Positions 15,487-24,776 are shown, numbered from the stretch's first letter. The stretch is DNA of 33,136 bases from Ktedonobacteria bacterium (GCA_027459705.1 DAIDHM010000029.1:1-33136); one strand, 5' to 3'. Notes: generated from the letters alone by a model not told the origin. Numbers and translations: made by a program.

Positions 15487-16854
15487 TCAATCTTCCACGA
15501 AAGATTGCACCCAGATTTCGCTGCCCAACAGCCCCAACGAGGAGCGGACCCGTCGCACGCGCGCCAGGCCTATGTCCGCGATGGTCGCTAGGGTTGTCCC
15601 ATCCTCCAGCGTGACAGGCCTGGGAAGCGGATCTGGCGATTGAATGCAGATGGCGTGACGCGCGCCGCTATCAGTAGCATTTTGTTGCATCACTGCTTGC
15701 ATGGTGGTGCAGGTACCAGCAAAAAAATCCAGAATGGTATCACCGGGATCGGTGGCGAAGCGGATGAGTCGGCGGATGAGATCGGGTGACTTCGGGGTCT
15801 CGAAGAGCGGGACGCCGCCAAAGATCTGCCGGAGCGCCGCGGAGCCATTTGGCGCCAGGTCGGTCCAGAGATCGCTGGCGAGTTTGCCTGGCGAGGGTGG
15901 GACGTAGTGCTCGGGTTTGCCGGTCCGCGAAAGACGCAATAAGTCGCAGCGGACGCCGTTCGTGGTAGGTTGCGCCGCGACCCAACTATCGATGGCGGGC
16001 TGAGGCGGCCACTCTGCGCCGAGCTCCGTCTGACAGCGGGCATAATTCTCGCAGGCGCGCTGGCTACGTTCCGCCCCCCACCGCCACTGACCGCGTTCGG
16101 GCACAATGCCGAAAAGCGGGTAACGCATGGTGGGCCGGTCAGTGCCGCGCCAATGATTGTTCCAGGTGCCGTGAGGTGGTGCGGCTTCCGCACTCGGCGG
16201 GATGATAAGCTTGGGGAAACGCGTCGTAGGTTCGCGCGCGAAGAAGACCACATATTCATGACCATGTTGCAGAGCATCGACTGTTGCAAACTGCGCCTGC
16301 ACATTCTTCACGCCACGCCGAATGACAATGATATTCTTGAAGCAGGCCTCGCCAAAAATCTCATGTAACAGGCAGAGGAGATGATGGATTTCTTCATGGC
16401 CAATGCTGATGAAGATCGCCCCATCTGCTCGTAACAGTTGATGAGCGAGGATTAAGCGCGGATACATCATGCTGAGCCAGGTGCTGTGTGCTTGCGCCCG
16501 CGTCACGCGCCGATCTGCGCCAGCCACACGACGCGGAGTCGTGAAGCGATCGGCAAATGCAAAGCGTTGGCCGGTATTGTAAGGTGGATCGATATAAATC
16601 ATGCGTACGCGCGCGCGCAACTCGGGCATGAGGAGGCGCAGCGCTGCAAGATTATCGCCCACGATCAGTCGATGCCCGGTCCCTTCTTCCATGGGACGAG
16701 GTGGCGACAACACATCGTGTAGCACGCCGCGCGGTGGCTCCGCGAGGATCTGTCGCGCGGCTACCTTGCCTGGCCAATATAATCCCAACTCCAGAACCAG
16801 ATCGTGAGTCGCGACCTCCGAAATGAAGGCACCGTCTTGCACCTGGTCCGCCAC
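15487..16854 (-). CDS. Orphan beta-class adenine DNA methyltransferase
   Basis: The 455-residue protein has DPPYNT at residues 89-94, the catalytic motif IV of N6-adenine methyltransferases. A SAM-binding motif I lies near the C-terminus (DFFAGTCTT, 376-384). This motif order is that of the beta class, as in type III Mod subunits. Motif I normally reads FxGSGTT; here a Cys (382) takes the place of the conserved Gly. An LSMMYPRLILAHQLLRADGAIFISI segment follows motif IV, as in Mod-like enzymes. No restriction gene is adjacent. The GTG start has AAGGGG five bases upstream and comes 26 bases after gatB on the same strand, so it may be co-transcribed with gatB. The target site is unknown. Confidence 0.88.
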   Translation of the reverse strand: MADQVQDGAFISEVATHDLVLELGLYWPGKVAARQILAEPPRGVLHDVLSPPRPMEEGTGHRLIVGDNLAALRLLMPELRARVRMIYIDPPYNTGQRFAFADRFTTPRRVAGADRRVTRAQAHSTWLSMMYPRLILAHQLLRADGAIFISIGHEEIHHLLCLLHEIFGEACFKNIIVIRRGVKNVQAQFATVDALQHGHEYVVFFAREPTTRFPKLIIPPSAEAAPPHGTWNNHWRGTDRPTMRYPLFGIVPERGQWRWGAERSQRACENYARCQTELGAEWPPQPAIDSWVAAQPTTNGVRCDLLRLSRTGKPEHYVPPSPGKLASDLWTDLAPNGSAALRQIFGGVPLFETPKSPDLIRRLIRFATDPGDTILDFFAGTCTTMQAVMQQNATDSGARHAICIQSPDPLPRPVTLEDGTTLATIADIGLARVRRVRSSLGLLGSEIWVQSFVED

Positions 16855-16880
16855 ACGAGCCCCTTTCAGCGAAAAGCGGG

Positions 16881-18383
16881 CTATTCGGCACTCAACGCGT
16901 CAAGCTGCGCGATGAGGATAGGTTGGATGCTGTCCGGTTTGGCGCGACCTTTGGTCTGGCGCATCACCTGGCCGATCAGGAATTGCACCGCATTGGTGCG
17001 GCCGCGCTGGTAATCCTCGACCGCCTTAGGATTGGCGGCGATGACCTGGCGGGCGAATGCTTCCAGCTCGGTGGTGTCGCTCAGCTGCGCAATACCTTCG
17101 CGCTGAATGATCGCAACGGGGGCTTCACCCGAAGCAAAGGCGCGTTCCAGAACTGTCTTGCCCTGTGTTGTCGAGATTGTCCCAGCATCGATCGCGTCCA
17201 GCAATCCTGCCAGGCCACTGGCGGTGACCTTCAAGTCCGCGACCTCTTGTTCGGCTTCCTTCATCAATCTGGTCAACTCGCCATTCAGCCAATTCGCTGC
17301 TGCTTTCGCGCGGCTTGGCTCATCACCCCGTGTCATCGCCGCTACCGTCGCCTCGAAATAATCCGCCGTGGGACGGTCGGCCGCCAGTTGTTCGGCGTCT
17401 TGCGCGGAGAGCTGATAGCGCGCGATGAAACGCTCGCGGCGCGCATCTGGTAATTCGGGCAGTCGCTCTGCGATCTCCGCTATCCACTCGCGGGCAACGG
17501 TCAGGGGCGGGAGATCCGGCTCAGGAAAGTAGCGGTAATCATTAGCTTCTTCTTTAGTCCGTTGAGAGACCGTAATACCTTTGCTCTCGACCCAGCCACG
17601 CGTCTCCTGGATGATGCGACGGCCAGCCTCGATCTCCGCGATTTGACGCTGCGCCTCGAACTCCAGCGCGCGCTGCACTGCACGGAACGAGTTCATATTC
17701 TTGATTTCTGTCTTGGTGCCGAGCTTCGTCTCGCCGCGCCGCCGCACCGAGACGTTAGCATCGCAACGCAAGCTACCCTCTTCCATGCGTCCGGAGCTTA
17801 CCCCCAGCGCCACCAGGATCGCGCGAAGTTTCTGCATGTAGAGCCGCGCCTCTTCAGGCGACCGCATATCTGGTTCGCTGACGATCTCTAGCAGGGGTAC
17901 ACCAGCGCGGTTCAGATCCACCAGCGAGTAGGCATCGCCCATACCGTCTTTGATATGCACAAGCCGACCAGTATCTTCTTCGAGATGGGCGCGGGTGACA
18001 CCGACGCGTTTTGTCTGGCCATCCAGTTGAATTTCCAGGTAACCATCACGGCAGAAGGGCAGATCATACTGGGAAATCTGGTAGCCTTTGGGTAGATCGG
18101 GGTAGAAATAGTTTTTGCGGTCGAACTTAGAAAACTCGGGAATCTGGCAGTGCAACGCCAAACCGACCATCAAGGTATATTCTACGGCCTGCCGGTTGAT
18201 CACTGGTAAAACGCCCGGCATGCCCATGCAGACCGGGCAGACATGGGAATTGGGGGCGTCATCGGCATAGCGCGCGCCGCAGGAGCAGAACATCTTACTG
18301 GCGGTCAAAAGTTGTGTATGCACTTCCAGACCGATGACGATCTCGTAATCGTGGGCTACGCCTGAAGCAGCGGTCGTCGTCAT
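16881..18383 (-). CDS. gatB: Aspartyl/glutamyl-tRNA amidotransferase subunit B
   Basis: The 500-residue protein is a full-length GatB. GatB works with GatA and GatC to transamidate mischarged Glu-tRNA(Gln), and often Asp-tRNA(Asn). Visible hallmarks are IGLEVHTQL at the N-terminus, the zinc-site cysteines CSCG ... CPVCMGMPG, then [49 protein letters not shown] and RCDANVSVR. It ends in the GatB/YqeY helical domain. I start at 18383, where AAGGAC lies eight bases upstream. An earlier in-frame start at 18437 lacks a ribosome site. gatA and gatC are not in the window. The DNA methyltransferase follows directly. Confidence 0.97.
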   Translation of the reverse strand: MTTTAASGVAHDYEIVIGLEVHTQLLTASKMFCSCGARYADDAPNSHVCPVCMGMPGVLPVINRQAVEYTLMVGLALHCQIPEFSKFDRKNYFYPDLPKGYQISQYDLPFCRDGYLEIQLDGQTKRVGVTRAHLEEDTGRLVHIKDGMGDAYSLVDLNRAGVPLLEIVSEPDMRSPEEARLYMQKLRAILVALGVSSGRMEEGSLRCDANVSVRRRGETKLGTKTEIKNMNSFRAVQRALEFEAQRQIAEIEAGRRIIQETRGWVESKGITVSQRTKEEANDYRYFPEPDLPPLTVAREWIAEIAERLPELPDARRERFIARYQLSAQDAEQLAADRPTADYFEATVAAMTRGDEPSRAKAAANWLNGELTRLMKEAEQEVADLKVTASGLAGLLDAIDAGTISTTQGKTVLERAFASGEAPVAIIQREGIAQLSDTTELEAFARQVIAANPKAVEDYQRGRTNAVQFLIGQVMRQTKGRAKPDSIQPILIAQLDALSAE

Positions 18384-18442
18384 GATTGCTTGTCCTTCAT
18401 ACTGGATGATGGGGAGGGATCGGAATAGCGAACTCAAGAATC

Positions 18443-18451
18443 AGTATAGCA
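18443..18451 (-). promoter_or_regulatory. Extended -10 element upstream of gatB
   Basis: On the minus strand TGC precedes TATACT about 60 bases before the gatB ATG. No good -35 is seen. This is the best promoter candidate in the gap. Confidence 0.45.
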
Positions 18452-18513
18452 CGTGCTGGCGAAGTCTGAGATTGTCACGACCTTTGCAAATAGTTCCGCT
18501 GAGGGCGGCCTTA

Positions 18514-18522
18514 TGATACAAT
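18514..18522 (+). promoter_or_regulatory. Extended -10 element before the small membrane protein
   Basis: TGA followed by TACAAT, an extended -10, stands about 64 bases before the ATG at 18586. It is divergent to the gatB promoter. Confidence 0.45.
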
Positions 18523-18585
18523 GCGCAGGACCGCGCGGTGCGATGTGTGGAAAAACAGGGAATAGCGAGGACCAGAGCAAGTACG

Positions 18586-18801
18586 ATGGATAGCGGAGCA
18601 CTCATGATTCTGGTAGCGGTCGGTCTGGTGGGGATCGCTGTCTTTCTCTGCGCTTTCCTGGCCTACCTCCTTATTGGCTTGAAGTTGCGCCCTCCGGTCG
18701 TGACCTTCGCCAGTCTCATCGCGTTCAGTGTTACCATCATCGTTCTGGTTGTGACGTTGGCGATCGCCTATGCCACGTTTCTGGCCTCGCACAGTGCTTG
18801 A
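18586..18801 (+). CDS. Small membrane protein, 71 residues, unknown function
   Basis: This short protein is almost entirely hydrophobic. It has two predicted membrane helices (about residues 5-27, LMILVAVGLVGIAVFLCAF, and about 40-63, FASLIAFSVTIIVLVVTLAI). A short basic loop, GLKLRPPV, joins them. I recognise no family. The start is uncertain: GAGGA lies rather far upstream, an ATG six codons later is possible, and a GTG at 18538 would precede it. An extended -10 promoter upstream supports expression. It lies between gatB (divergent) and the glutamine synthetase family gene (same strand, 120 bases on). Confidence 0.55.
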   Translation: MDSGALMILVAVGLVGIAVFLCAFLAYLLIGLKLRPPVVTFASLIAFSVTIIVLVVTLAIAYATFLASHSA

Positions 18802-18921
18802 TGTGTCCACAGACTTGCGCGCTGTATTCTGGGTATTGTCTCGTGGGGCGGGTAGTTGCCCGCGGAGTACATGTATCATTGTCTGATAGCGAGATACATT
18901 GGGAAGAATGGAGATCTTGTG

Positions 18922-20220
18922 ATGCAGTCCACCAGCCCACTGGAAGATGAAAGCGCCGTACGGTTCGTCGATCTTGTCTTTACTGATATCGTTGGCATGG
19001 CAAAAGCGGTCACCATTCCCATCGAACAATTGCCCCATGCGCGCGAGTCTGGGCGCTGGTTTGATGGTGGCTCGATTGAGGGGTTTGCGCGAGTCGCGGA
19101 GAGCGATATGTTTTTGCGGCCGGACGTACCGACGTATCGTGTGATTCCCTGGGAACCTACCCGGGCGCGTATCATCTGCGATGTTGTTCGACCCGATGGT
19201 GAGCTTTTCGAGGGTGACCCACGCGCGCGCCTGCACCTTATGATTGCCCGCGCGACCGCGCTGGGGTTGCGCTATGAGGTCGGTTCTGAGATCGAATTTT
19301 TCCTCCTGCGCCCCAATATGACCGATCCTGCTCAGGTCATCCCAATCGACCGTGGTAGCTACTTTGATCTGGTTGATGAGCCGGCGGCGCGCTTCTGGCG
19401 CGAATTGATGGCGGCGCTGGAAGCCCTGCGCATTCCTGTCGAAGCTACCCACCACGAAGCCGCAGACGGACAGTACGAGATTGATCTGGCTCCGCAAGAG
19501 GCGTTGGCTGCCGCCGATGCCATCATGACCAGCAAGCTGGCTATCAAGGCGATCGCCGCTCAAAACGGCTTGATGGCATCGTTTCTGCCCAAGCCTATCG
19601 CGAACGCCAATGGTTCCGGCTTACATCTGCACCAGCGCCTCATCGCTATGACGACAGGCGCGAATGCCTTCGCCAACGCCGATGATCCCGAATATGGCCT
19701 CTCTGAGATGGGGTTGCGTTTCATTGCGGGGCTGCTGGGCCATGCACTGGGATTCTGCGCTATTGTCGCGCCCTTGGTGAATTCATATAAACGGCTCATC
19801 CCCAATTTCGAGGCGCCTGTGGCGATTAATTGGGGTCACCATAACCAGGATACGCTCGTGCGTGTCCCGCGTGTCAGCCCTATGCGCGCTGGAGATGTGC
19901 AGGTGGAACTCCGCAACCCCGATCCCAGTTGCAATCCATATCTCGCGCTCTCCGTCATTCTGGCGGCAGGCCTGGACGGCGTGGCGAGGGCTTTGGAATG
20001 TCCCCCACCGGATGAGCCTGGTCGGCGTGGCTCCAATAGCCGCTGGCTACCACATTCGCTGGCAGAGGCACTGGTGGCTTTGGAAGCTGACCCCGTGATG
20101 CGCGAAGCGCTTGGCGCGACGATCTCCGATCAATTTCAGGACGCCAAGTATCAAGAGTGGGAAAGCTATCGTCGCGAGGTGACGGCCTGGGAACTGCGGC
20201 GCTATCTGCCACAATTTTAA
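18922..20220 (+). CDS. Glutamine synthetase family protein, divergent
   Basis: The 432-residue protein has the GS type I fold signatures. These are FTDIVGMAKAV in the beta-grasp part, EIEFFLL, HHEAADGQYEIDLA, SFLPKPIANANGSGLHLHQ, NSYKRLIPNFEAP and VELRNPDPSCNPYLA. GS enzymes join ammonia, or an amine, to glutamate using ATP. One segment departs from classical GS: the R-N-R-S stretch that follows the EAP motif reads H-N-Q-D, which changes an Arg that takes part in substrate or nucleotide binding. It may therefore be a gamma-glutamyl-amide or gamma-glutamylpolyamine synthetase-like paralogue. A second, different GS lies at the window end. The ATG at 18922 has GGAG eight bases upstream. Confidence 0.88.
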   Translation: MQSTSPLEDESAVRFVDLVFTDIVGMAKAVTIPIEQLPHARESGRWFDGGSIEGFARVAESDMFLRPDVPTYRVIPWEPTRARIICDVVRPDGELFEGDPRARLHLMIARATALGLRYEVGSEIEFFLLRPNMTDPAQVIPIDRGSYFDLVDEPAARFWRELMAALEALRIPVEATHHEAADGQYEIDLAPQEALAAADAIMTSKLAIKAIAAQNGLMASFLPKPIANANGSGLHLHQRLIAMTTGANAFANADDPEYGLSEMGLRFIAGLLGHALGFCAIVAPLVNSYKRLIPNFEAPVAINWGHHNQDTLVRVPRVSPMRAGDVQVELRNPDPSCNPYLALSVILAAGLDGVARALECPPPDEPGRRGSNSRWLPHSLAEALVALEADPVMREALGATISDQFQDAKYQEWESYRREVTAWELRRYLPQF

Positions 20221-20242
20221 CCAGAGTTGGACCGCGCTGTGT

Positions 20243-21643
20243 CTATATGCCGCCGACAAAGCGGCCAGGATTGAGGATGCCAGCTGGATCGAAGTGGCTT
20301 TTGATCGTGCGCATCAACTCCAAACCTTGCGGATCGGCACCCCAGAGCGGGAGTCGCTGCTTGATAGCGGGAGCGCATCCCAGGACGATGCTGTTGCGCC
20401 AGCGCCAGGCCAAAACCTCTTGCAATGCCACCAGTGCCGCCGAGAAATGATCAAGTTGAGACGGATCATCAGCGACGCGTAACCAGACGTTACCAGTTTG
20501 CGCATCTGCTAACCAGCCAAGGAGCAGTTCATGCTCGCGACAGAATCCGCGGGCCATTTCGACGATCTTGCCATTCTCCCCCGGTAACGCGGAGACCTTC
20601 ACCACTGCTTCATGCGCGGTTAACTCATCCGTGCCCGGCATCGCCTCCAATGTTTCCCAGATGGGAGCCTGTGACTGATCGCGTAGCATATGAATGGCGG
20701 TAGAGCCATATTCGAGAGCGGATTTACGAATGAAGAGTGCCTGACGGTGAATGAAATCTCGCTCGCCGCCGAGTCGGATGATCAGGAGCGATTGCGAGGC
20801 GGGGTGCAGTTGGTCGGCTAACGAGGCGGTTAATCCACGGTCGGCGCCGAGGATGCCAGGCCCACAGACCACCATAGAATGTGGTCGCAATTCGGCGGCG
20901 CGGAGTCCATTCAGAAGCGGCCAGATGAAGGAGGCATCGGCAAACGCGCTGACCACGGTTACTGAGTGGGGGGGAATCGGTGTGAGCCGCAAGGTCGCTT
21001 CGACAATGATCCCCAGCGTCCCCAGGGAGCCCACAAAGATTTTGTTGAGATCATAACCGATAACATAGCGCGCGATATCCCCGCCGGTCTTGATGATTGT
21101 TCCGTCACTCTGCGCGACAGTCAGCCCCAACACCAACTCGCGGACACTGCCCAGCGCCCCACGCCGCAACCCTGTGCCACCAGTGGCGATGCGTCCCCCG
21201 AGCGTCGCTCGCTGGGGATGTGGTCCATCCAGCGCCAGCATATGGCCACCATACTCGAGGTGTTGGTTGAGCGCGTACATTGTACAGCCCGCCTCAGCGG
21301 TAACGGTCAAAGCATCAGCATCATAATTGTGGATCTTGTTTAACCGCTCCAGCGAGACGACGACATCCAGACGCGTAAGAGGATACCCCAACGCCATCTG
21401 GGTTCCTCCACCCCAGGGAGCGACGGCAGCCTGGGCTTGTGTTGCGAGGCGCAAGGCCTCTGCGATCCCCGCGAACTCGTTTGGGTAGACCACCACCGCA
21501 GGCACATGCTGGTCAATCGCATAGGCGGCGCATCCTGCTCCTACGAGCACCTGTTCGCCCCCCAATACGAGTGCCATCTGGCGACTGAGGGCAAGCGTAT
21601 TCGTATGGTGCACATTGGATGGCATTGGTTCGTTGGCTTCCAC
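20243..21643 (-). CDS. FAD-linked oxidase, GlcD/GlcE-like
   Basis: The 466-residue protein has a PCMH-type FAD-binding domain. The PWGGGTQMALG segment, TLGGRIATGGTGLRRGALGSVRELVLG and the FVGSLGTLGIIVEATLRL block are typical, and the C-terminus ends DPAGILNPGRF, as in glycolate/D-lactate oxidase family members. It would oxidise a 2-hydroxy acid or similar substrate with FAD. An iron-sulfur partner (GlcF-like) is not adjacent, so the electron acceptor is unclear. The GTG start at 21643 has AAGGA eight bases upstream; an ATG six codons in is an alternative. It converges on the glutamine synthetase family gene, with just 22 bases between the stops. Confidence 0.9.
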   Translation of the reverse strand: MEANEPMPSNVHHTNTLALSRQMALVLGGEQVLVGAGCAAYAIDQHVPAVVVYPNEFAGIAEALRLATQAQAAVAPWGGGTQMALGYPLTRLDVVVSLERLNKIHNYDADALTVTAEAGCTMYALNQHLEYGGHMLALDGPHPQRATLGGRIATGGTGLRRGALGSVRELVLGLTVAQSDGTIIKTGGDIARYVIGYDLNKIFVGSLGTLGIIVEATLRLTPIPPHSVTVVSAFADASFIWPLLNGLRAAELRPHSMVVCGPGILGADRGLTASLADQLHPASQSLLIIRLGGERDFIHRQALFIRKSALEYGSTAIHMLRDQSQAPIWETLEAMPGTDELTAHEAVVKVSALPGENGKIVEMARGFCREHELLLGWLADAQTGNVWLRVADDPSQLDHFSAALVALQEVLAWRWRNSIVLGCAPAIKQRLPLWGADPQGLELMRTIKSHFDPAGILNPGRFVGGI

Positions 21644-21845
21644 TCCACATATCCTTCAGCGAGAAGCATTGGGGAGAAAACATCCTCCCATTGTATGCAC
21701 ATCGGCACAACGAGGACCAGTACATTATATGACGGCCGTCACTGATCCCCAGCGCCCACAGTCGCAAGAAGCAGTAAGTCAGGAATTGACCTGTCTATAT
21801 GCCAGGTATGACGCAGCGGAAGTCATCACTACCTAACTGAACATT

Positions 21846-21863
21846 GACGTTTGCGTAAACGTC
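21846..21863. promoter_or_regulatory. TetR-type operator overlapping a -35 box before the MFS gene
   Basis: GACGTTT (21846-21852) and AAACGTC (21857-21863) form a perfect inverted repeat around GCGT. The left arm overlaps TTGACG (21844-21849), a good -35 for the MFS gene. A weak -10 such as TGGTAT (21867-21872) is 17 bases away. The shape is like known operators of TetR-family regulators. Confidence 0.55.
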
Positions 21864-21950
21864 CCGTGGTATGGTAAGGTATACGGAGAGGTGTGGCTCG
21901 CGCTCGACACGGGCCATACCACCATGCTTTTCGGGGATAAAGAGGTTAAA

Positions 21951-23774
21951 ATGGCGGAACAAAGTCGATTGATGGCGTTGCATCAGCGAGCCCAACGACC
22001 AGTCGGACCAAATTATAAATGGGTGGCACTCTCCAATACCACACTCGGTATCTTGATGGCCACCATCAATGCCAGTATTCTGCTGATATCACTACCAGCG
22101 ATATTTACTGGTATTGGCATCAATCCATTGGCGCCTGGCGAAACCAATTATTTTCTGTGGATGCTGCTCGGCTATCTGGTGGTGACCGCAACGTTGTTGG
22201 TCACCTTCGGGCGCATATCGGACATGTTTGGCCGTGTCCGGCTCTATAATTTGGGGTTCGCGGTGTTCACCATTGGCAGCATTCTGCTCTTCCTGACACC
22301 CGGCAAGGGCAACACCGCTGCCCTGGAGATTATCATCTTCCGGTTGGTGCAGGGCGTTGGTGGTGGATTCCTCTTCGCGAACAGTACCGCAATTATCGTC
22401 GATGCATTCCCGGCCCGTCAACGCGGCATGGCGCTGGGCATCAACCAGATGGCGGCGATTCTGGGTTCGATCATTGGGTTGATTCTAGGTGGCATTCTCT
22501 CGGTGATCAATTGGCGGATGGTCTTCCTGGTGAGCGTTCCGTTCGGCGTCTTTGGCACCATCTGGGCGTATTTGATGTTACGCGAGACGGCGCGCATCAC
22601 GACCGGCCAGCGCATCGATTGGGCGGGAAATGTGACGTTTGCCGCTGGGTTGACGACATTACTCCTGGGCATCACCTACGGTATTCAGCCGTATGGCAAT
22701 TCGCCGATGGGATGGGGAAATCCCTATGTGATCGCTGCAATTGTGCTGGGTATCCTCGTGTTGATCGCCTTTATCTTCGTGGAATTGCGCGTTACCGATC
22801 CGATGTTTCGTCTGGATCTCTTTCGTATCCGGATGTTCACAACTGGAAACATCGCCAACTTCGTCTCGGCGCTCTCGCGTGGCGGCTTGCAATTTATGCT
22901 GGTCATCTGGTTGCAGGGTATCTGGCTCCCACTCCATGGTTATCGATTTGAAGATACGCCGCTCTGGGCAGGTATCTATATGTTGCCGCTGTTGATTGGG
23001 TTCATTCTGTTAGGTCCGATCTCCGGGGCGCTCTCAGATCGCCTCGGTGCACGTACCCTGTCAACCGCCGGACTGATCATCCAGGCGATCGGTTTTGTGG
23101 GGTTGACGACCTTACCCGCGAACTTTAATTACCCGATCTTCGCGATCTGGTTGCTGGTGCTGGGTATTGGTCAGGGGATGTTTTCTTCGCCCAATGTCAC
23201 GGCGATCATGAATAGTGTGCCCCCCCGTCAGCGTGGTGTCAGCTCGGGGATGACCGCGACATTCCAGAATTCCGCGCAGGTCTTCAGCATAGGCCTTTTT
23301 TTCAGCATCGTCACGGTTGGCCTTGCCGCGGCGTTGCCTTCCGCGCTCTTTGGCGGCCTGACGCAAGCCGGGTTGCCCGGCGCGGTCGCAACCAAGATTG
23401 CCCATCTGCCGCCCACCGCGGCGCTCTTCGCGGCATTCCTGGGCTACAATCCGCTGAAAACCCTCCTCCCCGCGCAGGTCTTACATGCTCTGCCAGCGGC
23501 GAGTCAGACACAGTTGATCAGTACCAGCTACTTTCCTAATTTGATCGCCGCTCCATTCATGGTGGGGCTACGCGCGGTCTTCCTGCTCTCCCTGGGTGTC
23601 TGTCTGATAGGCGCGCTGGCTTCGTTTCTGCGCGGGAAGCCTGTCATCGTCGCGACGGATGAGGGTGAATCAGGCATCGCCCCGACGATGTCCACAGCCG
23701 GCGCGGGCCTCGGTTCTGAAGACGAGGACGAGGAACCCACACGCTCTGGTGTGGTAGGTGCTCCCGGCGAATAG
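21951..23774 (+). CDS. MFS drug transporter, DHA2 (EmrB/QacA) family
   Basis: The 607-residue protein is a multi-span inner-membrane transporter of the 14-helix type. It has the DHA2 features LLGYLVVTATLLVTFGRISDMFGRVRLY (motif A, G-R-x-S-D-x-x-G-R), then RLVQGVGGGFLFANSTAII, the LGSIIGLILGGILSVINWRMVFLV motif C block, and a second cytoplasmic motif A-like SDRLGARTLS. The C-terminus is an acidic tail (EDEDEE). Such pumps expel drugs or toxic metabolites using the proton gradient. The start at 21951 has AAGAGG five bases upstream. An inverted repeat overlaps its promoter, which suggests repression. A PadR regulator is convergent downstream. Confidence 0.93.
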   Translation: MAEQSRLMALHQRAQRPVGPNYKWVALSNTTLGILMATINASILLISLPAIFTGIGINPLAPGETNYFLWMLLGYLVVTATLLVTFGRISDMFGRVRLYNLGFAVFTIGSILLFLTPGKGNTAALEIIIFRLVQGVGGGFLFANSTAIIVDAFPARQRGMALGINQMAAILGSIIGLILGGILSVINWRMVFLVSVPFGVFGTIWAYLMLRETARITTGQRIDWAGNVTFAAGLTTLLLGITYGIQPYGNSPMGWGNPYVIAAIVLGILVLIAFIFVELRVTDPMFRLDLFRIRMFTTGNIANFVSALSRGGLQFMLVIWLQGIWLPLHGYRFEDTPLWAGIYMLPLLIGFILLGPISGALSDRLGARTLSTAGLIIQAIGFVGLTTLPANFNYPIFAIWLLVLGIGQGMFSSPNVTAIMNSVPPRQRGVSSGMTATFQNSAQVFSIGLFFSIVTVGLAAALPSALFGGLTQAGLPGAVATKIAHLPPTAALFAAFLGYNPLKTLLPAQVLHALPAASQTQLISTSYFPNLIAAPFMVGLRAVFLLSLGVCLIGALASFLRGKPVIVATDEGESGIAPTMSTAGAGLGSEDEDEEPTRSGVVGAPGE

Positions 23775-23810
23775 GCCAAATCGAATTATGAAGTAATACG
23801 GAAAATGCGA

Positions 23811-23843
23811 GAGGGTATTGGATCTGAATGGTCCAATACCCTC
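23811..23843. terminator. Bidirectional terminator-like hairpin between the MFS and padR genes
   Basis: GAGGGTATTGGA (23811-23822) and TCCAATACCCTC (23832-23843) form a perfect 12-bp stem with a nine-base loop in the gap between the convergent gene ends. T-richness after the stem is modest on both strands. Confidence 0.6.
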
Positions 23844-23864
23844 ATGCAATTTGCTGACGCTCCA

Positions 23865-24776
23865 TCAGTCTTGCGCTTGAGCATCAGGGGCTGACGCTGC
23901 GGGCGGGGATTGGGTAGTGGATTCGTCAGTAGGTGCGGAGGCCGAGGCGGATGGTGGCGCGCTCTGGCCAAAATTCAGGTTGGCGCGTAACTCATCGCGC
24001 GTCCGTTGGACGATGCCCCGCAACTGGGCGAGCTGGATGGGATTGTCCAGTGCGCGCATGACGGCTGTGCGCATCAGCTGCACAACCTCGATGCTCTCAT
24101 CGCGTAATGCTGCCAATTCGGGCGGGATCGCGCCATGGTGGCCGTGATGGCCACGATGCCCAAAATGCGGCGGGAACCCGAATGGACCGCCCGCCCAAGG
24201 GCCGCCCTCGGCCCAGGCCCCTGCTGGCCCGCCGGGAGGGAAGGGGGCGTCAGGGGGCACCGGACCATCCGGTGGCACCGGACCGCCGGGTTCGCGCTCG
24301 GTCAACGCCTTACGCCCCTCATCCGAGATCGTGTAGACTTTGCGCTCTTGCACGGTCTCACTTCGTACCCACCCACGATCTTCAAGGAGTTGTAAGGTAG
24401 GGTAAATGGCGCCCGCGCTGGGGGTATAGAAGCCGCCAGCTCGTTCTTCGAGCGCTTTGATCATTTCATAGCCATGCATCGGACGCTGGGTCAGCAATTC
24501 GAGCAAGACATATTTCAGGTCGCCACGCCCGAACATCCGCGGGCCGCGTGGTCCGCCCTGGCCGCGAGGACCACGGGGGCCAAACTGGCGCCAGAAAAAG
24601 CGCCCGAGCATTGGTGGGGGTCCGCCCCACGGGCGATGGCCGTGATGTCCCCAGGGACCGCCGTGAGGGCCAGGTCCCCCCTGTGGGGATCCCTCTTCAT
24701 GCCAATCAAAAGGTTGTCCCTGAGGTCCTTGTGGACCTGCCCACTGCATAGCAGGATCAAATGGTGGTCGAAACAT
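23865..24776 (-). CDS. PadR-family transcriptional regulator with His/Gly/Pro-rich extensions
   Basis: The 303-residue protein has a PadR winged helix at about residues 83-165 (GDLKYVLLELLTQRPMHGYEMI, then YPTLQLLEDRGWV and KVYTISDEGRKAL). PadR proteins are usually 110-190 residues, dimeric and ligand-responsive repressors. This one has an 80-residue N-terminal Gly/Pro/His-rich lead, a second such stretch at about 162-222 with HFGHRGHHGHHG, a helical dimerisation region, and an Ala/Ser/Pro-rich tail. The His clusters may bind metal. The start has GGAG nine bases upstream. It converges with the MFS gene. Two palindromic sites overlap its own promoter (24861-24903), so autorepression is likely. 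Confidence 0.9.
   Translation of the reverse strand: MFRPPFDPAMQWAGPQGPQGQPFDWHEEGSPQGGPGPHGGPWGHHGHRPWGGPPPMLGRFFWRQFGPRGPRGQGGPRGPRMFGRGDLKYVLLELLTQRPMHGYEMIKALEERAGGFYTPSAGAIYPTLQLLEDRGWVRSETVQERKVYTISDEGRKALTEREPGGPVPPDGPVPPDAPFPPGGPAGAWAEGGPWAGGPFGFPPHFGHRGHHGHHGAIPPELAALRDESIEVVQLMRTAVMRALDNPIQLAQLRGIVQRTRDELRANLNFGQSAPPSASASAPTDESTTQSPPAASAPDAQAQD

Noticed and set aside
18511-19563. A 350-codon open frame on the minus strand
   Set aside because: It lies antisense to the well-supported glutamine synthetase family gene and the small membrane protein, is rich in Arg/Gln/His/Asn as antisense frames are, and has no recognisable domain.
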